DNA of 57,147 nucleotides from an uncultured Parabacteroides sp. (lineage in GTDB: Bacteria > Bacteroidota > Bacteroidia > Bacteroidales > Tannerellaceae). Shown piece after piece: positions 17,084-24,989 of the stretch; position 1 is the first letter of the stretch; each line of letters begins with the position of its first letter. The notes beneath the pieces were generated by a model. That model was not told where the DNA came from and did no database searches. It worked only from the letters and a program-made list of their open reading frames with translations. The position numbers were made by a program, and so were the translations under genes. The stretch is taken from contig UQLN01000030.1 in NCBI GenBank assembly GCA_900541965.1, forward strand, positions 1 through 57,147, read 5' to 3'.

Positions 17084-18406
17084 TTACAGTTTTTTATTCC
17101 GCCAGTTCCCTTTCCACATATAAAAGACTGAGGTTAAAATCATCAGATTATATACGTGTTCGGTAGTCCAGCAAACTGCCACGTCCGCTTTTACAACGAT
17201 ACCGATCCAATACGCGTATAATACATATACAAAAATGCTCCCCATATCGATAAGCAGTGCAGTCTTTGTATTTCCCGTACCTGATACGCTAAAGAATATA
17301 ATAAACGCCGGCACTGCTATCAAGTAGGAAGACAACATCACCCAGAGGGAGTCCACCGATGCAGCAATCAAATCCTGGTTATCCGTATAAATACGTAAAA
17401 CCAATTCCGGAAACAATGCAATCAAAAGACCTAAAGGCAAGACAAAATAATAACAAATCCGTATTGTACGTTTACACAAGCCAAGCACATCATCTGCCTG
17501 CCCTGCTCCTATCAGGTTACTCACCATCGAACTGGTAGTCGATGCAAAAGCATTCACAAACATAAACAGAAATGAAGAAATACTCCGTACCACATTGGTT
17601 ATGGCCAACGGACGTTCGCCATGCCGTTCCATTACAATAAAGAAAATAAACCATCCGAGGAAAGCAATTCCATGTTGTACCATTATCCAAAGGGAGATAT
17701 TCAGGATTTGCTTCAGTATCCGGTAATTGATACCCGCCCATTCGAAAAGGCCATATTTTTTATAGTCAATCTTCTTATAGGTATAAATGATAAAGAAGAG
17801 AACGGACACTCCTTCGGATATTGAAGATGCGATAGCAGCTCCGGCTATTCCCAACGCTGGGAAACCCAATTTACCGAAAATAAGGATATAGTTCAACACG
17901 ACATTTGTCAATACCATCACGATGGAGTTGGCTGTCAATATCTTCGTCTTCGTTATACCTACATAAAAAGCACGGAACATTACAGCTATAAAAGAGAAAA
18001 AGAAACCATAAACCCTCCAGTCTATATATTTCAATGTAGCCTCGTAGACTGCATCCGAACTGATTAGCTTCTTCAGGAATAAAGGCGAAAATAAGTGAGA
18101 TGCCGTAAACAACAATGCTGCCAATAAAAAAAGGAAGAGTGTTCCTTGCATAAAGACCGAACCGATCTGCTTATACTCTCGGGCTCCGTTCCGGCGTGCA
18201 ATCAGAACCTGCGCCCCGATACTGAAACCGAAGCCCAACATATAGATAACCAAATAATAAACGCCGGCAAGGGCGGAAGCTCCTAATTCGACTTCACCGA
18301 CACGTCCCAGATAGGCAGTATCCGTTAATCCAATCAGATGCTCCATCATAAGGCTCATCAATACCGGAAATGTAATATGAAGAATTTGTTTGTTTGTAAA
18401 TTGCAT
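17084..18406 (-). CDS. MATE-family efflux transporter
   Basis: A 440-residue integral membrane protein with about twelve hydrophobic segments. It is of the DinF-like MATE type, exporting cationic drugs or metabolites with Na+ or H+ exchange. Typical stretches are LMMEHLIGLTDTAYLGRVGEVELGA and GAQVLIARRNGARE. I place the start at 18406 (MQFTNKQILHITFPV), where similarity to the family begins. An upstream in-frame ATG would add 38 residues translated from a 7-bp repeat arm. The probable -7 box TACCTTCG at 18456-18449 lies downstream of that upstream ATG, which supports the shorter start. Substrate unknown. Confidence 0.9.
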   Translation of the reverse strand: MQFTNKQILHITFPVLMSLMMEHLIGLTDTAYLGRVGEVELGASALAGVYYLVIYMLGFGFSIGAQVLIARRNGAREYKQIGSVFMQGTLFLFLLAALLFTASHLFSPLFLKKLISSDAVYEATLKYIDWRVYGFFFSFIAVMFRAFYVGITKTKILTANSIVMVLTNVVLNYILIFGKLGFPALGIAGAAIASSISEGVSVLFFIIYTYKKIDYKKYGLFEWAGINYRILKQILNISLWIMVQHGIAFLGWFIFFIVMERHGERPLAITNVVRSISSFLFMFVNAFASTTSSMVSNLIGAGQADDVLGLCKRTIRICYYFVLPLGLLIALFPELVLRIYTDNQDLIAASVDSLWVMLSSYLIAVPAFIIFFSVSGTGNTKTALLIDMGSIFVYVLYAYWIGIVVKADVAVCWTTEHVYNLMILTSVFYMWKGNWRNKKL

Positions 18407-18413
18407 GTGGATC

Positions 18414-18439
18414 CAGTTGACAGTTGACAGTTGACAATT
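18414..18439. repeat. half copy of the 7-bp-unit element in the MATE leader
   Basis: Three to four uninterrupted TTGACAG units, one arm only, lie 8 nt upstream of the MATE start codon and just downstream of its probable transcription start. No opposite arm is present nearby. Confidence 0.85.
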
Positions 18440-18475
18440 ATTTTGCTGCGAAGGTACTAATAAATGCAGAATGAA

Positions 18476-18529
18476 AACAAGACGGATAAAATAAAAAAAC
18501 CGCCCTATTCTCACGAACAAGACGGATAA
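18476..18529. repeat. 14-bp direct repeat pair
   Basis: AACAAGACGGATAA occurs at 18476-18489 and 18516-18529, exactly 40 bp apart, in the gap between the ABC-F end and the MATE promoter. Function unknown; it may be a small duplication. Confidence 0.6.
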
Positions 18530-18564
18530 CCTAATCTAACTTAATTCTAATACCATGAAAAACA

Positions 18565-20181
18565 CTATATCTTAATAACAGTACCGGAAGCAAAAAGTTC
18601 GATAGTCCGGTCTATTTTTATTTCTTCTACAAAAGAAAAATCATGTGAAATCAACAAAACGGTACCTTTATAATCCTGAATTGTTGTTGTTATAATTTCA
18701 ACACTTTGTATATCCAAATTGTTCGTCGGTTCATCCAAAATAAATATATCCGGAGTATTATTTCCTACCATCAGGCAACAGAACAATAAACGTATTTTCT
18801 CTCCCCCACTCAGACAGGCACAGGATTTATCCCAGGTCCCATAGGGAAAAAGAAAACGGTTCAGGATTGTTTTCAGCTCATGCTCCGGTTTATGGGCAGT
18901 GTTAAATTGTTCCAACTGCTCATAAACGCTCAGGGTTCCATCAATCAACGAACATTCCTGATCGATATAAACGGATGTAAAACCGGCCCGTGCAATATGG
19001 CCTTCTACAGGTTCCAAGCTGCCTAAAAGCAATTTCACCAAAGTGGTTTTACCACTGCCGTTGCCCCCGCTTATACGGATACGGTCGCCACTCCGGATCT
19101 GAAAACTCAAAGGCTCGTCCCACAGGCAGGAGGAAGCGTAACCAAAATTAATCCGGTCTGCCGTAACCAGAATCTTGCCCACATGGAGATTAGGCGAATT
19201 AAAATCGGTCTGCAATTCCCTGCCGTCAGGAATATTTTTACGGATATCATTTATCGAGGCCAACAGGGCAGCCTGTTTATCCTCATGTATTTCTTTCAGC
19301 TTATCCGTACTTCTTTCCGATTTACTTTTTAATGAATTCAACATAATACGGGGCAACCCTTTTTTAATGTTCGTTTTTTCACCACGGACATTTGCCTTAT
19401 CCTTACGTTCCAATGCTTCCCGGGCTGTTTTACGAGCCAGACGGTAAGCCTTCTCTTTTTCATCCAACTGGTTTTGCAAGGCTTGCAAGGCTATTTCCTT
19501 TTGTTCCTTGTAAAAATCATAATTACCACCATACAAGGTTACCGTATTTCTCTCCAACTCACAAATGGCTGGCAACAGACTCAGCAAAGTCCTGTCATGG
19601 CTTACAACTAACAGGGTGGCACGCCCGGTCTGCACCAGACGATACAATTTTTGCCGGCCTGACACATCCAAATGGTTGGTAGGTTCATCCATCAGAATAA
19701 TTTCCGGAGAGTGAACCTGGATACCGGATAAAAAAACCTTTGTCTTTTCACCGCCACTTAGCATGGACATCGGCTGGGCGAGCCTCAAATAAGGCAAATC
19801 CCAAAAAGCCAGGGCCGACAAGCAACGTTCTTCTATATCCCAGTCGTCGTTCAGGATAGAAAAATTATCCGTAGTAGCTTCTCCGTTCAGGATGGCATGC
19901 AATGCTTTCAGTTTGGGAGCAACCCGAAGGGCTTCGGCTACTGTCAGGTTATCATACTGCCCGAAATGTTGCGGCACGTAATAAGGTTGCGAGGAACAAA
20001 CCACATCACCGGACGAAGGATTCAACTCGCCTGCAATAATACGCAGCAAAGTGGATTTACCGGTTCCATTATTACCGATTAACGCAACTCTGTCTCCTTT
20101 ATTTACAATCAGATTTATATGCTGGAACAGTGGTTCTTTATCAGCATGAACATAGCATAATTGATGTACAGATATGCACAT
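18565..20181 (-). CDS. ABC-F family ATPase
   Basis: A 538-residue soluble protein with two ABC ATPase domains and no membrane segments. Walker A motifs are GNNGTGKS (36-43) and GGNGSGKTT (second half). Signatures are LSGGEKTK and LSGGEKIR, and Walker B motifs are LMDEPTNHLD and LDEPTNNLD. The charged linker between the domains (about 225-320) is the ABC-F interdomain arm that reaches the ribosomal peptidyl-transferase centre. ABC-F proteins rescue stalled ribosomes or protect them from antibiotics. This one is not one of the named housekeeping types I can recognise. Its long leader with short reading frames resembles inducible resistance genes. Confidence 0.88.
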   Translation of the reverse strand: MCISVHQLCYVHADKEPLFQHINLIVNKGDRVALIGNNGTGKSTLLRIIAGELNPSSGDVVCSSQPYYVPQHFGQYDNLTVAEALRVAPKLKALHAILNGEATTDNFSILNDDWDIEERCLSALAFWDLPYLRLAQPMSMLSGGEKTKVFLSGIQVHSPEIILMDEPTNHLDVSGRQKLYRLVQTGRATLLVVSHDRTLLSLLPAICELERNTVTLYGGNYDFYKEQKEIALQALQNQLDEKEKAYRLARKTAREALERKDKANVRGEKTNIKKGLPRIMLNSLKSKSERSTDKLKEIHEDKQAALLASINDIRKNIPDGRELQTDFNSPNLHVGKILVTADRINFGYASSCLWDEPLSFQIRSGDRIRISGGNGSGKTTLVKLLLGSLEPVEGHIARAGFTSVYIDQECSLIDGTLSVYEQLEQFNTAHKPEHELKTILNRFLFPYGTWDKSCACLSGGEKIRLLFCCLMVGNNTPDIFILDEPTNNLDIQSVEIITTTIQDYKGTVLLISHDFSFVEEIKIDRTIELFASGTVIKI

Positions 20182-20374
20182 AACTTTCTCAAAAATTAAA
20201 ATGTTAAAACTAAAAGGGGAAATTCACATAGTGCCAGAGATAGCACAAATGCCGGTTAAGGTTATACCAAATATCGCCCCCGGAAAGATTGGGAAGCGTT
20301 CTTATTCATATTTTTGGTACCGGCTTACTTAGATATTTTCATCGGAGTATTTATAAAATTATGCCGCAAAGGTA
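20182..20374 (-). promoter_or_regulatory. structured leader and promoter of the ABC-F gene
   Basis: A minus-strand -7 box TACCTTTG lies at 20374-20367, which gives a leader of about 180 nt. It contains a 15-codon frame MNKNASQSFRGRYLV (20309-20262) and a 5-codon frame just before it. GCCGGTACCAAA upstream can pair with TTTGGTA and CCGGC downstream, enclosing the 15-codon frame. A small GTGC/GCAC hairpin follows. This layout fits translation-dependent control, but no experimental basis is visible. Confidence 0.45.
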
Positions 20375-20465
20375 AAATATAAAAATGAGAATCAGAACAG
20401 AATACAGAAAAAAATGTAAATCAGGAAGGAATGTGGCATTTATAGTATGTTATTAGCCTGATTGC

Positions 20466-20531
20466 AAAACATAGGTGTTTTGAATCCAAAGCATATATGT
20501 TTTGAAATTAAAACACCTATGTTTTAATTTC
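20466..20531. repeat. 22-bp-period array of three A/T-rich cores
   Basis: Cores at 20466-20481 (AAAACATAGGTGTTTT), 20488-20503 (AAAGCATATATGTTTT) and 20510-20525 (AAAACACCTATGTTTT) are spaced exactly 22 bp. Core 3 is the exact reverse complement of core 1, and core 2 is self-complementary except at one end. The array lies between the ABC-F promoter and the FISUMP-like lipoprotein terminator. Confidence 0.85.
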
Positions 20532-20533
20532 AA

Positions 20534-20576
20534 AGGCTGTCTAACTTTTGAACTGCAGTTCAATGTCAGACAGCCT
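20534..20576 (-). terminator. terminator of the FISUMP-like lipoprotein gene
   Basis: AGGCTGTCT (20534-20542) pairs with AGACAGCCT (20568-20576), and the loop holds a second perfect palindrome, GAACTGCAGTTC. It lies about 50 nt beyond the minus-strand stop at 20629. The minus-strand T-tract after the stem is short. Confidence 0.6.
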
Positions 20577-20628
20577 CCTTTTAATCTCATTATAACTATC
20601 AATCTTAATCGATAGCTATAGTATTGTT

Positions 20629-21657
20629 TTATTCTTGAATACAACGTATATAAGCACAATAGCTGCTTTTTAACTCTTCAGTATCAAAAATCCTTACTGT
20701 CTCTTTATCCGCATTGAGCTCTACAACTGCATACATATTAAAACCTTCATTTGTACATGTTGATGAATAATAAAAAGTTCTATCTCCTATAATATAATCC
20801 ATATCATTTTCATATTTAAGTGGAAGTATAAGAGTCTCAGAGAATAAGCCTGTTCTGAGAGAAAAATAGGGTACCTCCTGGAAGTAAATATGAAAATGAT
20901 GACGCCAACCATTGAAATAATGTAAACCAATGTCCCCAAATTCATATTCTACAGGCACACGCCATCCTTTAGGACAAGGATCAGAATCAGATTTTATAGG
21001 ACAATTTCTACTCCCTTTATTCCAAGGGTTTTCCAAATTTGGTCTTATATCATCGTCTCCCTGCGAATTTTTACCTTTTATAGCTGTTGCCCCAATATTT
21101 ATAGGAGCCCAATATTTTTTATTTAAATATACCGGACTAAATTCTGTATCATCATATTTTGGACGATACTCAAATGTTATAGTATCTGCAACTAAGCTAG
21201 TACCATTTTTTAAAATCATACAAATATCTAAAGGTACTTGTAAATCTTCTACCTGAGTTGGTATTGAAGAAACAGAGATTTCAGATAAATAGTTATAGGC
21301 TATACCTGCATCGGTTGTTTGTTTATAAGTTGATGTTATATCTACTTTAGGAATCTTTTTATTAACAGAAAGCCCCTTTTCGTCATGTTTATAAACAAAT
21401 TCAATCACGGGTTTTTGTGTAGATTTAACTTTGAATGATAGGCTTTCCAAATTAAGACTGCCACCTGTTGCAGTGTCTGTCAATAAAATAGTTTGAGGCT
21501 CTTCATTAAATGAAACATCTTCAGAGAGTACATTAAAATCATATAGCAAAAGATTTGTTTTCTCTAATACCTCTTGATTTTCTTTGCTAATTTCCTCCTT
21601 ACCACAAGCTGCAAATAAAATAACTGCAACAATAGATAACACCGATAGTTTTTTCAT
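20629..21657 (-). CDS. lipoprotein with FISUMP-like C-terminal domain
   Basis: A 342-residue lipoprotein with lipobox LFAA-C18. The middle is beta-rich (about 40-175) and may be an Ig-like domain. The second half has the hallmarks of the Fibrobacter succinogenes major paralogous (FISUMP) domain: NKKYWAPINIGATAIKG, then NCPIKSDSDPCPKGWRVPVEYEF with paired Cys, and the terminal CAYIRCIQE. Such proteins are displayed on the surface of many Bacteroidales, and no specific role is established. It is flanked by its own promoter and terminator, so it is probably monocistronic. Confidence 0.8.
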   Translation of the reverse strand: MKKLSVLSIVAVILFAACGKEEISKENQEVLEKTNLLLYDFNVLSEDVSFNEEPQTILLTDTATGGSLNLESLSFKVKSTQKPVIEFVYKHDEKGLSVNKKIPKVDITSTYKQTTDAGIAYNYLSEISVSSIPTQVEDLQVPLDICMILKNGTSLVADTITFEYRPKYDDTEFSPVYLNKKYWAPINIGATAIKGKNSQGDDDIRPNLENPWNKGSRNCPIKSDSDPCPKGWRVPVEYEFGDIGLHYFNGWRHHFHIYFQEVPYFSLRTGLFSETLILPLKYENDMDYIIGDRTFYYSSTCTNEGFNMYAVVELNADKETVRIFDTEELKSSYCAYIRCIQE

Positions 21658-22010
21658 GAATACAATATTTAGTGGTTTATATTATGATTGACTTTTTTAA
21701 GTAAACTACAATTAATAGCGAGCGCAAAAGTAGGTCAAATTGTCAATACTAAAGCCTGTGTTTTGTTTTATTACATATTTACAGATCAACAATTTAGCAT
21801 AATAAACCATTAAAAAAAACTTGTATGTTTTGATTTACATAAACTCTATAAAATATTTTTTTTATTTATCAGGTGTACTTGTTACAAAACAAATAAACAC
21901 AAATTAACTTATTTGCAGATTGTAATTATTTATATATCAAGGAACTTAAAATCTTTGCATTGTAAACATCCAATTTCAAATTTTCTTCTTCCCGGATTTA
22001 TCAGTTTATC
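21658..22010. other. intergenic region between lutC and the FISUMP-like lipoprotein gene
   Basis: A 353-nt, very A/T-rich gap. It contains the lipoprotein -7 box TACTTTTG (minus strand, 21732-21725), about 70 nt upstream of its ATG. I see no clear lutC terminator and no gene. Confidence 0.5.
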
Positions 22011-22589
22011 TCAGACAAACAGTACCAATACGCTCATCGCCCCATGCGCCCCGAATACCAAAGCCTGCTCGATGTCGGCAGTTTTGGAGGGACCGGAGAC
22101 GAAGAAACTGAAACCGTAATCGGCATGTTCCATTTTATGGTAGGCTTCGTGCATATTATTTACAATCTCCTCTTTGGGAACCAGTATCACCAGGTTGGTG
22201 GAGATAAAATAAAGCGCTTTATGCTTCACTTGCCGGGTAATCCAGACAGCGCCGTTTTCTGCTACGGCAAACTCGCCTTTTACAATGGCAAGGTCGGTAT
22301 TGTTCAAATCCCTCGGATCGTCCAAATCGTCCGGATTGAAAGTGGCACAGGTAATATCCGGCAGGTTGGAGGCTATGCGTTCGGCTTCCGGGAAATGGCG
22401 GCGGATTACTTCATTTATATCCTCTTCCGGTTGAAGGAAAAGGGCTGTACCTCCGGCGGCTTTCAGGGATTCGGCAAACTGTGCTGCCTTGTCCGGGTAA
22501 CTGATGGCATCCAGTGTGACGGATGGCTTTTCGTAGCGCTTGCCGGTGTGTGTACGGATGGCTAATAATATTTCGTTTTTTGAGTCCAT
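22011..22589 (-). CDS. lutC: lactate utilization protein C (LUD domain)
   Basis: A 192-residue LUD-domain protein, the third component of the LutABC L-lactate oxidation system. Recognisable stretches are ITCATFNPDDLDDPRDLNNTDLAIVKGEFAVAENGAVW and the C-terminal SGPSKTADIEQALVFGAHGA, both typical of LutC/YkgG. It follows lutB by 9 nt. Its biochemical step is not well defined in any organism, but it is needed together with LutA and LutB. Confidence 0.92.
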   Translation of the reverse strand: MDSKNEILLAIRTHTGKRYEKPSVTLDAISYPDKAAQFAESLKAAGGTALFLQPEEDINEVIRRHFPEAERIASNLPDITCATFNPDDLDDPRDLNNTDLAIVKGEFAVAENGAVWITRQVKHKALYFISTNLVILVPKEEIVNNMHEAYHKMEHADYGFSFFVSGPSKTADIEQALVFGAHGAMSVLVLFV

Positions 22590-22598
22590 GATGATATC

Positions 22599-23963
22599 TT
22601 ATAGTTTCTTATTTTTCCACATCTCGTTGAAGGATTCCTTGGCAAAGGCCGGCATTTCGCGTCCTTTACCCCAAGCATTCAAACAATTGTATATCATGAA
22701 ACGGGGCATCTTGTTTACCAGCGGGGCAAACTTGAGGGCTGTATTGAACAAAGCCGGACGTTCCATAAGGAACTTCATGCCGCCGGACATCAGCTTCTTC
22801 TCCGTGCTGGCTTTTCCTACTTTATCCAAATCCTGACGCCAGCGGTAAATCTGTTCGCCCAGGTCTATCTTGACCGGACAGACATCGGAACACGACAGGC
22901 ACAACGAGCAGGCGGATACATTATCCGAATATTTCACAGGGTCTTTCAGCATCGACAAATTAATGCCGATAGGACCGGGTATAAAATAAGTATAGGAATA
23001 TCCCCCGCTCCGGCGGTATACCGGGCAGGTGTCCATACATTCCCCGCAACGGATACAGTTCAGGGTACGGATATGATCCGGGCGGGACAGGATATTGCTG
23101 CGTCCGTTATCCACGATAATAATATGGAACTCCCCTCCTTCTTTCGGTTTGCGGTAATGGGAGGTATAAGAGGTGATGGGTTGCCCTGTGCCCGAACGTG
23201 CCAGCAGGCGGGTAAATACGCCCAATGCTTCGAGATCGGGTACAATCTTTTCCATTCCCATAACGGCGATATGCACTTTCGGGAAAGAGGTTCCCATATC
23301 GGCATTCCCTTCATTGGTGCACACCACAATCTCGCCGGTCGAAGCAACGGCAAAGTTTACACCCGTCATGGCTACATCGGCATGAAGGAACTTCTCACGC
23401 ATATTCTTGCGGACTTCGTGGGTAAGGTATGTCGGGTCTGAATTGCCTTTCTCCGTACCCATCTCCCGCTCCATCATTTTGCCTACGGCTTCCCGCTTGA
23501 TATGGATAGCGGGCATTACGATATGGCTGGGGGCAAGGTGCATCAACTGAAGGATGCGTTCGCCCAGGTCGCTTTCTACCACCTCATAGCCCTGCGACTG
23601 GAGATAGGCATTCATATGGCATTCTTCCGTAAGCATGGACTTGCTTTTAATCAAGGTATGCGCATCATGTTCGCGAAGGATTTGATGGACAATCCTGTTA
23701 TGTTCTTCCGCATCTTTCGCCCAGTGGACAATGGCGCCGTTGGCAAGTGCCTGTTTCTCGAACTCCTGCAAGAGGGTTTCCAGATGGCTGTTGGAATACA
23801 GTTTGATATCGCAGGCAAGCTGGCGCAGGCGTTCCCATTCGGGAAGGGTGCGGCTCATCCTGTCTCGTTTGACACGGACCATCCAAAGGGTTTCATCGTG
23901 CCAGGCTTCCTGTTGGCGGTCGGCTATAAAGCGGGCTGCTGCTTTTGCATGTTTCGTACTCAT
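22599..23963 (-). CDS. lutB: lactate utilization iron-sulfur protein B
   Basis: A 454-residue protein with an N-terminal LUD-type domain and two C-terminal 4Fe-4S motifs, CIRCGECMDTCP (about 297-308) and CSLCLSCSDVCP (about 350-361), followed by a DUF3390-like tail. TGVNFAVASTGEIVVCTNEGN is a strong LutB/YkgF signature. It passes electrons during lactate oxidation to pyruvate. It overlaps lutA by 4 nt, indicating coupled translation. Confidence 0.94.
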   Translation of the reverse strand: MSTKHAKAAARFIADRQQEAWHDETLWMVRVKRDRMSRTLPEWERLRQLACDIKLYSNSHLETLLQEFEKQALANGAIVHWAKDAEEHNRIVHQILREHDAHTLIKSKSMLTEECHMNAYLQSQGYEVVESDLGERILQLMHLAPSHIVMPAIHIKREAVGKMMEREMGTEKGNSDPTYLTHEVRKNMREKFLHADVAMTGVNFAVASTGEIVVCTNEGNADMGTSFPKVHIAVMGMEKIVPDLEALGVFTRLLARSGTGQPITSYTSHYRKPKEGGEFHIIIVDNGRSNILSRPDHIRTLNCIRCGECMDTCPVYRRSGGYSYTYFIPGPIGINLSMLKDPVKYSDNVSACSLCLSCSDVCPVKIDLGEQIYRWRQDLDKVGKASTEKKLMSGGMKFLMERPALFNTALKFAPLVNKMPRFMIYNCLNAWGKGREMPAFAKESFNEMWKNKKL

Positions 23964-24700
23964 AATCCGGAGGCTAATATTTGAACGATATGAATGGTTT
24001 TTATCGGAAGGTTATCGCGTTTGATAACGCCTTCCATGTGCATCAGGCAAGAGCTGTCGGCTCCGGTAATGTATTCGGCTCCGGTACTCATATGGTCTTT
24101 TACCTTGTCCTGCCCCATACAAACGGACACGGCAGGTTCTTCCACGGCAAACATACCGCCGAAGCCGCAGCATTCGTCGATTCGCTTGGGCTCGAACACC
24201 TCGATTCCTTTTACCAGCGAAAGCAAATCGCGCAGTTTGGAGTAATACGGGATATTCAACTCGCTCGGAGCAGAAAGAAGCAGCTCGCGCACCCCGTGGC
24301 AACTGTTATGGATACTCACTTTATGAGGGAATACGGCATCCAGTTTATCTACTTTCACCACGTCGTGCAGGAACTCGCAAATATCATAGATTTTACCCTG
24401 GTTCAGACATACATGGTTTGCCCTTTCCAATATCTGCGGATGGTTTTCTTTCACAAATGCCACGCAACTGGCGGAAGGTCCCACTACGTAATCGTATTCC
24501 AGAAACAGTTCTTCCATACGGAGCGCCAGGTTCAACGATTCATTTTCAAAACCTGCATTCGCCATCGGCTGGCCGCAACACGTCTGGTCGAGCGGATAAT
24601 CCACGTTCAATCCAAGGCTTTTCAATAGTTTGTAAGAGGCTACCCCCACCTCCGGATAAACCGCATTGATATAACACGGAATAAAAAGTCCTATCTTCAT
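23960..24700 (-). CDS. lutA: lactate utilization protein A (CCG-domain Fe-S oxidoreductase)
   Basis: A 246-residue protein with two cysteine-rich CCG domains: LDQTCCGQPMANAG (about 39-49) and IDECCGFGGMFAVEEP (about 175-190), with the conserved SCHGVRELLL. It is the first gene of lutABC. No lactate permease gene lies next to it. The same family includes the GlpC and HdrB types, but the lutB and lutC neighbours settle the assignment. Promoter not clearly identified. Confidence 0.93.
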   Translation of the reverse strand: MKIGLFIPCYINAVYPEVGVASYKLLKSLGLNVDYPLDQTCCGQPMANAGFENESLNLALRMEELFLEYDYVVGPSASCVAFVKENHPQILERANHVCLNQGKIYDICEFLHDVVKVDKLDAVFPHKVSIHNSCHGVRELLLSAPSELNIPYYSKLRDLLSLVKGIEVFEPKRIDECCGFGGMFAVEEPAVSVCMGQDKVKDHMSTGAEYITGADSSCLMHMEGVIKRDNLPIKTIHIVQILASGL

Positions 24701-24868
24701 ATTGGTTTATTTGTTATAACATTTATATAACCCTTGTTGATGAAAATATGTTTCGCAGGTTTTGATTTATATTGACTGGTATAGACGTATAGTTGCATAC
24801 ATCCACACCCTACCCATTAAAGAGAGTATGTCAAAAGCACATAACAACTTACATAAGGACAAAATTTC

Positions 24869-24936
24869 AGGCACAGATTCCACGGATTTCACGGTTCTTA
24901 TAAACTAAAACTGTGAAATCCGTGGAATCCGTGCCT
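24869..24936. repeat. 28-bp inverted repeat downstream of carB
   Basis: Arms 24869-24896 and 24909-24936 are reverse complements with two mismatches, with a 12-nt loop. The core word is ATTCCACGGATTTCAC. It lies between the carB stop and lutA. The stem is long and not followed by a strong T-tract on the minus strand. Similar words recur in intergenic DNA of Bacteroidales genomes, so it is probably a dispersed repeat. Confidence 0.85.
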
Positions 24937-24989
24937 AAAAGAAAGTATCAAAATCGTTTTGACACATTCCCTTTACCAGATTATATCTG

